Assembly: GCA_903837255.1 (NCBI GenBank)
Contig: CAILTZ010000141.1
Location: forward strand, 1-7,380
Source: an uncultured Pirellula sp.
Lineage (GTDB): Bacteria; Planctomycetota; Planctomycetia; Pirellulales; Pirellulaceae
Direction of reading: 5' to 3'
DNA length: 7,380 nucleotides
The position numbers and the translations under genes are program-made. The notes under the pieces were generated by a model. The model had not been told where the DNA came from and ran no database searches. It saw only the letters and a list, made by a program, of their open reading frames with translations. This document shows, piece by piece, positions 1 through 6,182 of the stretch (position 1 is the first letter of the stretch; each line of letters starts with the position of its first letter).

Positions 1-330
1 ATCCCAGAGTTGCTCGTGTTATCGCTGAGCGCGGGTATTGGAGAGGAGTTTTTTTTCAGGGGTTTGGTCCAAGGTTGGTGGATTTCGCTCTACGAGAACG
101 CATCGTTTGTTCAAGCCTTGCCAGGCATAATGATCTCTTCGATATGTTTTGGTTTTGCGCACCCGTTGAGCAAGACCTACATCGCTCTTGCTACTTTGGC
201 TGGTCTTTTGTTTTCTATTTTGTACTGGGCCAGCGGCGATTTGCTCGCATGCGTCTTGGCGCATGCCATCTATGATGCCATCATTTGTGTGTATTGGAAA
301 TGGACCGAAGGCCGAGTCTCGAAGCACTAA
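1..330 (+). CDS. CPBP-family intramembrane metalloprotease, C-terminal part (5' end outside window)
   Basis: The frame is open from the first base, so the gene begins upstream; about 109 C-terminal residues are visible. Three motifs of the CPBP (CAAX protease / bacteriocin-processing, Abi) family appear in order: EEFFFR (residues 15-20 of the fragment, the glutamate pair plus arginine), FGFAHP (the FxxxH element) and HAIYD (the HxxxD/N element). Hydrophobic segments lie between them, so the protein should be an integral membrane protein with its active site in the bilayer. In this family the glutamates and histidines act in metal-dependent or water-activated peptide cleavage; the substrate cannot be told from the sequence. 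A run of eight T (49-56) encodes the FFF of motif 1. The next gene follows after 30 nt and is in the same reading frame. The family call is firm; the role is unknown. Confidence 0.85.
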   Translation: MPELLVLSLSAGIGEEFFFRGLVQGWWISLYENASFVQALPGIMISSICFGFAHPLSKTYIALATLAGLLFSILYWASGDLLACVLAHAIYDAIICVYWKWTEGRVSKH

Positions 331-360
331 ACGAACGATAGCGGAACAGAAATCGATTCC

Positions 361-1059
361 ATGTTTAGCGATATTTTTCCAGATCCAGCTCTGCTGTTCC
401 GATTCAAGATCGCTGTTCATCGCTTGCCTGACATCGAAAATCTTGCCGACTTCGATCACTGGGGTTTCGAGACTAGGCACCAGATGCCTCCGATCGATCG
501 GCTCGGTGGTCAGCACACGCCGATCCTTGCCAAGATCGGTTGGACCCCTCAGGGGTTATTTTTAGAAATTGGGGTCGATCTTTTGGCTAGAAAAAAAGAG
601 ATCCTGGGCATCTACGTGATGCAATTGATCTTGAAGGTCAACAGCCGCTACAATCCCGGTCTCTTGCGCGAGAACGAATTCTGTTCCAGTTTTCAGTTCC
701 TCATTGATGATCGGCCAAAGAGCAACTTGCTCCCGGAGGGTCCATTGGGTGCCGAGCGGCTGATTGCCGAGAAACTCGGAGGTGCAAAGAGGTTGGATAC
801 CCAGGAGGATCCCACCGGCTCACTTTTGATGGGCTGGTTTCGACCCACCGATAGCGGATTGAACCTTTGGTTGCATATCGGGTCCGAGATGATGCAGGGC
901 TATCGACCGGAGGAGTTTCCAGATATCGGCTTGAATTTCGCTTCTGGTCGGGTGAGTTCTTATGCTTATGGCGATGTGATTGAGCCGAACATGGTCTATG
1001 CTCAGAAAACCGGAGCCGGGGCCAACCCGAGCCTATGGACGCAATGCCGACTGGTCTGA
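361..1059 (+). CDS. Uncharacterised protein with a DOMON/CBM9-like beta-sandwich fold (232 aa)
   Basis: I do not recognise a named gene. The protein has no obvious signal peptide or membrane segment. Its pattern recalls DOMON-like / family 9 carbohydrate-binding-like domains found as stand-alone proteins in Planctomycetes. Around residues 54-73 there is an AKIGWTPQGLFLEIGVD strand pair. Residues 89-113 hold an LILKVNSRYNPG segment followed by ENEFCSSFQFL, at the place where relatives have a 'WIDTR...FCH.F' signature. The C-terminus has GYRPEEFPDIGLNF (180-193) and ends in NPSLW (222-226), a common closing motif of such proteins. That assignment rests on remembered family patterns and is tentative; no ligand or enzymatic role can be claimed. 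The start is the first ATG after the upstream stop and has no clear Shine-Dalgarno sequence. It lies 30 nt after the protease gene and about 45-60 nt before fhcC, and may share their transcript. Confidence 0.7.
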   Translation: MFSDIFPDPALLFRFKIAVHRLPDIENLADFDHWGFETRHQMPPIDRLGGQHTPILAKIGWTPQGLFLEIGVDLLARKKEILGIYVMQLILKVNSRYNPGLLRENEFCSSFQFLIDDRPKSNLLPEGPLGAERLIAEKLGGAKRLDTQEDPTGSLLMGWFRPTDSGLNLWLHIGSEMMQGYRPEEFPDIGLNFASGRVSSYAYGDVIEPNMVYAQKTGAGANPSLWTQCRLV

Positions 1060-1100
1060 TGGCCAAGCGAAGGTCACAGCGTCAATCGATAAGGAATCAA

Positions 1101-1137
1101 ATCTCTGAAAACCCTATCTTTGAAAACCCTATCTCTG
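1101..1137 (+). repeat. 15-bp tandem duplication at the fhcC start
   Basis: The unit CTGAAAACCCTATCT (1105-1119) is followed directly by TTGAAAACCCTATCT (1120-1134), one mismatch in 15. Partial copies flank it: ATCT at 1101-1104 and CTG at 1135-1137. In the fhcC frame it encodes LKTLS twice. It separates the only Shine-Dalgarno-like sequence (AAGGA, 1091-1095) from the TTG at 1120. Confidence 0.9.
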
Positions 1138-2022
1138 ACACTCCTGGATAGCAGATACATCGCCGACTTGCGTGTCGATGCTTCGGCTTTGTCCATCGAT
1201 CAACTCCACGGACGCACTGGTTCACAGATTGCCGAGTTGGTCTTGGATTCCAATGTCGGACCGATTCGGCTCGGAGAGCTCTTTGCCATTGAATATGGGC
1301 CGTCGGTCGGCGAGCAAGCCTCAGTCGATCGCTTGGTCCTTCGAGGGGATTTACGCAGGTTCGATGGTCTTTGTGCATCGACACGCTTTGGGAGCACGAT
1401 CATTGTCGGGAGTGTCGGCAATGATTTTGCTAAAACCCAGCAAGGTGGATGGATCTACGTGGACGGTTCGGTTGGGCAGCGAGCCCTGTCCGACAAGAGG
1501 GGCGGTTTTTGTTTGATAGGAGGGGATGCAGCAGATGGCTTCGGCAGTCCTTTACCTGGGAAATTGCAGGGGATCCAAGGTGGGGACTCGATCGTGCTCG
1601 GGAACCTTGGGAATAGAGCATGCGAGCGGATGCGTCGGGGCATTCTATGTGTTGGGGGCAATATCGGCCAGCATCTGGCCCATCAATGGATAGCAGGAAC
1701 GATCTTAGGGATGCAGCATATCGGTCACCAATGGTGCACGCACATGCGTCGTGGATCGCTGATTGTCCGCGGGGAGTGTCCGGCGAACCCGGGTGCAACT
1801 CTCTCGGCTTACCGCAGGCTCGAGCTGAGCTTTTTGCCGATCCTCTGGCGACACCTTCGGGAATTGTTAGCTCATGCCGTGACGAATTCGGAATTGTCTT
1901 TAGATCTCCAGGCTCGTTGCGAGGGGTTTCGGATAGGACTTCCAACCGGTCGTCAGGTTTTGCGCAGCATCGGGGACCGGGAGTGCGACGGCCAAGGTGA
2001 AGTTTTGGTGTTGCAGGATTAG
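1120..2022 (+). CDS. fhcC: FhcC: formylmethanofuran dehydrogenase subunit C-like subunit of the formyltransferase/hydrolase complex
   Basis: This 300-aa protein matches the FwdC/FmdC/FhcC family, which shares the right-handed beta-helix of the glutamate synthase alpha C-terminal domain. The helix is visible as repeated G-x-x-G turns about 20 residues apart: GSVGNDF (97-103), GSVGQRA (117-123), GNLGNRA (161-167), GNIGQHL (180-186) and HIGHQW (200-205), most of them followed by a basic-GG or RRG turn. The C-terminal GDRECDGQGEVLV (285-297) is the usual family ending. In bacteria the Fhc complex (FhcABCD, cytoplasmic) turns formyl-tetrahydromethanopterin into formate for formaldehyde oxidation or detoxification; FhcC is a structural partner without the catalytic zinc site. 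The genes for FhcA, B and D are not in the window. The start is uncertain: TTG at 1120 is 24 nt from AAGGA (1091-1095), whereas an in-frame CTG at 1105 is 9 nt away. nadD follows 39 nt downstream. Confidence 0.88.
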   Translation: MKTLSLTLLDSRYIADLRVDASALSIDQLHGRTGSQIAELVLDSNVGPIRLGELFAIEYGPSVGEQASVDRLVLRGDLRRFDGLCASTRFGSTIIVGSVGNDFAKTQQGGWIYVDGSVGQRALSDKRGGFCLIGGDAADGFGSPLPGKLQGIQGGDSIVLGNLGNRACERMRRGILCVGGNIGQHLAHQWIAGTILGMQHIGHQWCTHMRRGSLIVRGECPANPGATLSAYRRLELSFLPILWRHLRELLAHAVTNSELSLDLQARCEGFRIGLPTGRQVLRSIGDRECDGQGEVLVLQD

Positions 2023-2047
2023 GAACGAATTGGACGCAGAGTAGTTC

Positions 2048-2053
2048 GAGGAG
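2048..2053 (+). promoter_or_regulatory. Ribosome binding site of nadD
   Basis: GAGGAG lies 8 nt before the ATG at 2062. It is the clearest Shine-Dalgarno sequence in the window and fixes the nadD start; most other genes here lack one. Confidence 0.75.
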
Positions 2054-2061
2054 CCCAGAGT

Positions 2062-2709
2062 ATGGCAGCAAGAAGAATCGGCATTTTCGGAGGGTCTTTC
2101 GACCCAATCCACCTTGGGCATCTGCTGACCGCAGAGCAATTCTTGAGCGAACTTTCGCTAGACATCGTCAAATTCGTCCCCGCGAAGATATCACCATTCA
2201 AGCAGGACTATACGCCGACGACGGACAAGCACCGGTTGGAGATGCTCAAGTTGGCGATTGGTGCCCATGAGAATTTTGAAGTTGACCCGATCGAGATTCA
2301 GCGTGGGGGTGTTAGCTACACGATCGATACGGTCGAAGAGCTCCAGCGCAACGAACCGGATGCGACCTGGTTTATGCTCATCGGAGCTGATTCGCTCAAG
2401 GATTTCAGGAAGTGGAAGTCCCCGGACCGATTGCTCAGCCTTGTGCAGATGGTTGTCGCCAGGAGAGGCGGGTGTCCCGAGCCGGATTGGAAAGAACTCG
2501 AAGGGTTAGCCCCCAGAGAGACGCTTGGTTCGATTCAACAGATGCGATTGGACATCCCGGTGATGGAGATCTCGTCGACTTCAGTGCGCAAGCGAATCGA
2601 ACAGAACCGGACTATTCGTTATTTGGTCCCTGCTCCGGTCGAAGTCTACATCCGGGAGCATCAGCTTTATCAACGATCGACCGAGACATCAGCAGGTCGA
2701 CCTAAGTAG
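2062..2709 (+). CDS. nadD: Nicotinate-nucleotide adenylyltransferase (NaMN adenylyltransferase)
   Basis: The enzyme joins ATP and nicotinate mononucleotide to give deamido-NAD, the penultimate step of NAD synthesis, in the cytoplasm. The 215-aa length is normal for NadD. The nucleotidyltransferase signature GGSFDPIHLGH (10-20) carries the HxGH-type motif (H17, H20). Further family blocks are SPFKQDYTPTTDKHRLEML (44-62), VSYTIDTVEEL (84-94), GADSLKDFRKWK (108-119) and the second nucleotide-binding motif ISSTSVRKRI (170-179). The ATG is supported by GAGGAG 8 nt upstream. The gene follows fhcC by 39 nt on the same strand. Its last 40 nt overlap, tail to tail, the end of the convergent hpnD-hpnE gene, so residues from about 204 on are also covered on the opposite strand. 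That C-terminal tail (STETSAGRPK) lies beyond the conserved domain. The function is assigned with high confidence. Confidence 0.96.
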   Translation: MAARRIGIFGGSFDPIHLGHLLTAEQFLSELSLDIVKFVPAKISPFKQDYTPTTDKHRLEMLKLAIGAHENFEVDPIEIQRGGVSYTIDTVEELQRNEPDATWFMLIGADSLKDFRKWKSPDRLLSLVQMVVARRGGCPEPDWKELEGLAPRETLGSIQQMRLDIPVMEISSTSVRKRIEQNRTIRYLVPAPVEVYIREHQLYQRSTETSAGRPK

Positions 2710-5120
2710 CTCAGAACTTCCGATGCGGCCAGTGAGCCCGACCGCAACGCGCCTTCCATGGTTGCTGGCCAACCGGTAGCCGTCCAATCCCCGGCCAAGA
2801 AAATTCCTTGGTTTCCGAAGGTCCCCGATTCGAGTCTTGCCCTTTGGTGGCCAGCATCGACGGAGAAAACCGACTGCGGATCTGTGATTACTTTGCCCCT
2901 CGTCATGATTGCTCCTGAATCGCGAAGTTCTGGGAAGACCTCTCGAAGGTCGGCTTCGACCAATCGCAAGATCGCATCGGGATCACCTTTGGGCAAGTCC
3001 CGAGAGCCACTGATGACGATCTGATAATAGTGTTCTTTGGGGGTGGAGTCCTTGCGAGTGTTTGTGTCCTCAGGCCCTGGGAAAATCCATTGGCATAGCC
3101 GATTGATCAAGATCGCATGTGGGTCGTTGAACCACTTTTTCGACCACCAAGTATGAATACCGGTGATGGGTGCAGACTGGAGTTGTTGGACATCGTTTAG
3201 CAGCGTCGATGCGTTGGGTAGATCCGGCATCGAATTTTGATCCAGTACTGAGCCGAGGCGGTGCCAAGGCACAGCCAGGACAGCGGCATGAAAATCCGGG
3301 GCATGAAAATCCGGCGGTTGGGCTATCGAATCACCGAGGTTCCTTGTTTGAAGCTGCCAGGTGCCCGAATGGTTTCGGCTCAGTCCAGTGACCGTTCTGC
3401 CTTCGAGCAATCGGACCCCGAGTTTGTTTAGGCACTCCTTGGAGGTTTCATCGACTAATTCCGAAAGACTCTTTTGAGGGACTAGCAGATGATAAGCATC
3501 TTTGGTTGCCGCGAAGCCGTCGATGATGACCTTGTGAACAGATCCCATGGTGATACGAGCGAGCTGATCACCTAGGGCGCTGACCAATATCGTATTCCAA
3601 TAGCAATCGATGGCATTTTTGCTTTGGTGATTCTTATTGAGCCAATCGAGTGCCATCTGCTGTTCGAAAGCTCGGCTTGGTCGAGTTCGGATCAGTTTGA
3701 TCAATGCCCAAGCGATTCTCGCGCGATCGACGGGGCTCAGGTCGGGCCATTGCAGGAGCAACCCCGAGAGGTGCAAGGGGGCCGGGAGTGGCCAAGCAGC
3801 GGCGCGAAAGGGTTTTCCATTTCGGGATCGGAACCACAGCGTGGACTGTTCTTGCCAATGATTCTCTTGCCCGACATCTTTGATCCATCGCACCAACTCT
3901 TTGCAGCATCGCATCCCGACGTGCTGACAGTAATCGACGGGTTGATCGGTTTTCGGATCGGTGAACGAACCGACTCTGCCACCGAGTCGGCTGCGGGATT
4001 CGATCAGCCAAGTTTCACAGCCGTGTTTCGCAAGGTGCATTGCGGTTTGAATCCCGGCTAGGCCGCCACCAACGATAGCGACTTTGGGCGTGGAGTTGGA
4101 TTCAAGCGTCGATGGGTAGCATTTCTTGATAGCAGGGCGTGTCAAGGATCTGAACCAAGGCGTAAAAGCGTGCGAGGAATAGAGTCCGATTTTCTGGGTG
4201 ATGTCCAGCGAAGGTCTTTTTAGCAGGGGGGCCCAAGGATCGCGGTGGACTTGCTGGAATATCTGATGATAGGTGTTCCAGATCATAGAGAACATGCGCA
4301 ATGCGTCGGGCTCAATGATGCTGCTGACGCCCCATCCACTGGCGTAGCAAGCGGCGGCTCGCTGGGAGTAGAGACGAATCAACTCTGGCCAGTTGCCGAG
4401 TTTGCAGACCGATGCGCATCGCTCCGATGGGTTCGCTATCTGGAGCGATTCGATAAGCGAGTCGCGTTGGAAACCGAATCGCAAGAGGTCTTCGTCTGCC
4501 AAGTACATTCTTTGACGCAGAGAATCTTCGGCTAGGTCTCGCAGGATGTTAGTTAGTTGAAAGGCATGTCCACAATCGACTGCCATGCGAAAAGCCTGTG
4601 TCCCAGGGTTGGGTACACCGCTGCTGGACCAGATAGCAATGCAGCTCAATCCCACTGCCGAGGCGACGCGGTACATATAAGCTTGTAGTTGGTCGTAGCG
4701 CTCGATCCGAACAGGTCGGGTATCCTGATCGACACCCAGAACGATCTGCTCGAGGGATTGCTTGGTGAATTGGAATCGCTGCATCGAATCGACCAAAGCG
4801 GCCCGGATCGCTTCGAGCGATTCGATCTTAGTGAAATCATTGTGGGGGTTAGCGCCTGTTGGTTGATCGAGTTGATCGACCCATTTCAACCAGTCTGGAG
4901 CACACCAAGCGTCCGAAGAATAAGGACCTTGATTCGTGATCGAGTGTGGATTTTGGGTTGGTCCATCTGTAGCGTCGTCAGCGAGACGTGAGAAGGCATA
5001 CAGGGCGGTCATTGCCAGGCGACGATCGAGCCTGAGGAAATCAAAGGCGCGATAGAAGTTTGAGCCGCTAGCCCGAGCAACCTGATGACAGGCGTTGTAG
5101 GACTCTTGGAGTTCACTCAT
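2670..5120 (-). CDS. hpnD-hpnE: Fused presqualene diphosphate synthase (HpnD) - hydroxysqualene dehydroxylase (HpnE)
   Basis: This single 816-codon frame carries two enzymes (residues counted from the ATG at 5120). Residues 1 to about 316 are a squalene/phytoene synthase-type domain. It has the first aspartate-rich motif ADDATD (D48, D49, D52), the YMYRVASAVG block (148-157) and the second motif NILRDLAED (D195, D199) followed by RMYLADEDL. A linker of about 30 residues leads to an FAD-dependent amine-oxidase-like domain (about 345-810). That domain has the dinucleotide fold VGGGLAG, the RLGGR loop, a DYCQHVGMRCC block typical of HpnE, and the C-terminal FAD motif GDWTATGWPATMEGALRSG. By family knowledge HpnD makes presqualene diphosphate from 2 FPP, and HpnE reduces hydroxysqualene to squalene. 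hpnC lies immediately upstream. A GTG at 5132 would add four residues; I chose ATG because the duplicated sequence preserves it. No Shine-Dalgarno sequence is visible, so coupling to hpnC translation is likely. A carotenoid-type synthase/desaturase role is the main alternative. Confidence 0.9.
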   Translation of the reverse strand: MSELQESYNACHQVARASGSNFYRAFDFLRLDRRLAMTALYAFSRLADDATDGPTQNPHSITNQGPYSSDAWCAPDWLKWVDQLDQPTGANPHNDFTKIESLEAIRAALVDSMQRFQFTKQSLEQIVLGVDQDTRPVRIERYDQLQAYMYRVASAVGLSCIAIWSSSGVPNPGTQAFRMAVDCGHAFQLTNILRDLAEDSLRQRMYLADEDLLRFGFQRDSLIESLQIANPSERCASVCKLGNWPELIRLYSQRAAACYASGWGVSSIIEPDALRMFSMIWNTYHQIFQQVHRDPWAPLLKRPSLDITQKIGLYSSHAFTPWFRSLTRPAIKKCYPSTLESNSTPKVAIVGGGLAGIQTAMHLAKHGCETWLIESRSRLGGRVGSFTDPKTDQPVDYCQHVGMRCCKELVRWIKDVGQENHWQEQSTLWFRSRNGKPFRAAAWPLPAPLHLSGLLLQWPDLSPVDRARIAWALIKLIRTRPSRAFEQQMALDWLNKNHQSKNAIDCYWNTILVSALGDQLARITMGSVHKVIIDGFAATKDAYHLLVPQKSLSELVDETSKECLNKLGVRLLEGRTVTGLSRNHSGTWQLQTRNLGDSIAQPPDFHAPDFHAAVLAVPWHRLGSVLDQNSMPDLPNASTLLNDVQQLQSAPITGIHTWWSKKWFNDPHAILINRLCQWIFPGPEDTNTRKDSTPKEHYYQIVISGSRDLPKGDPDAILRLVEADLREVFPELRDSGAIMTRGKVITDPQSVFSVDAGHQRARLESGTFGNQGIFLAGDWTATGWPATMEGALRSGSLAASEVLSYLGRPADVSVDR
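3286..3315 (-). repeat. 15-bp tandem duplication inside the HpnE domain
   Basis: The plus-strand unit GCATGAAAATCCGGG (3286-3300) is repeated as GCATGAAAATCCGGC (3301-3315), one mismatch at the last base. On the coding strand it gives the in-frame peptide repeat PDFHA-PDFHA (residues 603-612 of the fusion). It sits just before the strand AAVLAVPWHRL, in what should be a surface loop, and keeps the frame intact. Confidence 0.92.
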
Positions 5121-5142
5121 GTTCGGGTTCACTCATGCTCGG
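5111..5142 (-). repeat. 16-bp tandem duplication across the hpnC stop / hpnDE start
   Basis: On the plus strand GTTCACTCATGTTCGG (5111-5126) is followed directly by GTTCACTCATGCTCGG (5127-5142), 15 of 16 identical. Each copy contains, on the minus strand, ATGAGTGAAC. In the hpnC-proximal copy this is an ATGA overlap with the hpnC stop; in the other copy it is the probable start of hpnDE. Because 16 is not a multiple of three, the two ATGs are in different frames. Confidence 0.92.
5113..5136 (-). CDS. Seven-codon mini-ORF between hpnC and hpnDE
   Basis: The ATG at 5136-5134 overlaps the hpnC stop (ATGA) and reads MSEPEHE before a TGA at 5115-5113. That stop lies just inside the hpnDE frame, which begins at the ATG at 5120-5118. 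The arrangement follows directly from the 16-bp duplication. Whether the peptide is made is unknown. It could act only as a reinitiation relay between hpnC and hpnDE, or ribosomes could ignore it. It is listed because it is a real open frame overlapping both gene ends, not because a peptide function is proposed. Confidence 0.35.
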   Translation of the reverse strand: MSEPEHE

Positions 5143-6182
5143 GGTGCCTGATACTTAAGACCCAGCATGGCTTTGAGGGCTAGGCTGGCTTTTTGAGTTT
5201 TGCTCACCTCGATAGCTTGGCCCCACACATCGCAATTGTTTCGAAGGATATTGTCGAGGATTTGGCGACCACCGCCGAGGAACAACCTAATGCTGCGTCG
5301 CAGCCAACTCGGTCCGTGGTCGACAAGAGGTTCTCCGGCCGCGAAATGCTCCTGTGCATGCTCGATCCAATCCGCAAGAGCGGTGCGTGTTTTGTCGCTA
5401 CCTTGGGCCCAATCTTCCTGTGAAATTCCCGCTTGATCCATTCGTGATTTGGGAAGGTAAAATCTGCCGCGGTCCGCATCGACGCGGACATCTTGGCAAA
5501 AGTTTGCGATTTGAAGTCCCGTGCAGATTGAGTCGGACCAAGCGATCGATTGGGGAGAGTTGGATCGAGCCAGAGCTAAGATCAAGCGTCCCACGGGGTT
5601 TGCCGATCGCCTGCAGTAATCGAGCAGATGGATGTCATCTCGATAGCTAGTGACCGATTGGTCTTGGAGGAATGCCGAAAGGAGGTCTTCGAAAGGTTCG
5701 ATACTCAGCGAGAACGAATCGATCGTATGGTGCAGAGCCAGGAAGACAGGATGTAACGATTCACCGTACTTTGCTTTGCTCAGTTCGGTGTGCCACCAGT
5801 TTAGAAGTTCGCTGGATCGCAGGGAATCTCCGGCTTCGTCGGCAAGGTCGTCGGACCATCGGCAATAGGCGTAGATCGAGGCGAAGTGGGGTCGGATTTG
5901 GGATGGAAGCCAAAGGTTCGTAACGGAGAAATTTTCGTAATGCGTTTTTGCTAATTTTTCACAGTAGCCGAAGGCTTGATCGAGTCCCATGCGAGGGATA
6001 TGGCAACCTGGCCCGCACCAGCCCAAATCGGTCAGCACCTGCTTGGAGCCGGCTCGAAGCTTTGGGTTTGGTGGCTCGGTAATGGCGGGGTTGGACAAGG
6101 ATCGGGAACTCGAGGACGCAGGGAATCCAGTAAATTTTGGTGTTTGGTTTTTGCCGGGCGAGCCTTCGCGATCGCTGGCCAA
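5133..6182 (-). CDS. hpnC: Hydroxysqualene synthase HpnC
   Basis: HpnC converts presqualene diphosphate to hydroxysqualene, the middle step of the three-enzyme bacterial squalene route. Family signs (counted from the TTG at 6182) are KLAKTHYENFSV (77-88), the first aspartate motif SDDLADE (D111, D112, D115), YCRRSANPVGRL (189-200) and the second motif NFCQDVRVD followed by RGRFYLP (N228, D231, D235). The NFxQDxxxD plus GRxYLP form distinguishes HpnC from HpnD and plant-type phytoene synthases. The start is uncertain. TTG at 6182 gives 349 aa with a Ser/Pro-rich head; GTG at 6038 gives 301 aa; ATG at 5990 gives 285 aa, the size expected for the family. None has a Shine-Dalgarno sequence. The DLGWCGPGC segment (52-60) resembles the GP-containing lead-in I remember from planctomycetal relatives, so a start upstream of 5990 is plausible. 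The stop forms ATGA with a downstream ATG, and hpnDE follows at once. Confidence 0.9.
   Translation of the reverse strand: MASDREGSPGKNQTPKFTGFPASSSSRSLSNPAITEPPNPKLRAGSKQVLTDLGWCGPGCHIPRMGLDQAFGYCEKLAKTHYENFSVTNLWLPSQIRPHFASIYAYCRWSDDLADEAGDSLRSSELLNWWHTELSKAKYGESLHPVFLALHHTIDSFSLSIEPFEDLLSAFLQDQSVTSYRDDIHLLDYCRRSANPVGRLILALARSNSPQSIAWSDSICTGLQIANFCQDVRVDADRGRFYLPKSRMDQAGISQEDWAQGSDKTRTALADWIEHAQEHFAAGEPLVDHGPSWLRRSIRLFLGGGRQILDNILRNNCDVWGQAIEVSKTQKASLALKAMLGLKYQAPRA

Noticed and set aside
49..56. Run of eight T as a possible programmed frameshift site
   Set aside because: The frame continues correctly through EEFFFR and on to the later family motifs, so no frameshift is needed.
19..516. 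Open frame of 165 codons on the minus strand
   Set aside because: It covers the CPBP motifs and the start of the next gene on the plus strand; its translation shows no family features.
701..1066. Minus-strand open frame of 121 codons
   Set aside because: It is antisense to the DOMON-like gene, has no motif and has no credible start signal.
1430..2107. Long open frame (225 codons) on the minus strand opposite fhcC and the start of nadD
   Set aside because: Both plus-strand genes have clear family motifs here; the minus frame has no recognisable domain and a composition typical of an antisense shadow.
3624..4061. Open frame of 145 codons on the plus strand inside hpnDE
   Set aside because: It lies fully antisense to the conserved N-terminal FAD region of the HpnE domain; no independent evidence supports it.
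4806..4827. Inverted repeat ATCGCT-TCG-AGCGAT
   Set aside because: It is short and lies within hpnDE coding sequence rich in GATCG/TCGAT words; it is likely a product of codon use.
2670..5120. Possibility that the hpnD-hpnE fusion is a sequencing artefact
   Set aside because: The frame is continuous through a plausible linker of about 30 residues, and both domains are complete with intact motifs; a chance error would have to remove a stop and also keep frame. It cannot be excluded without reads.
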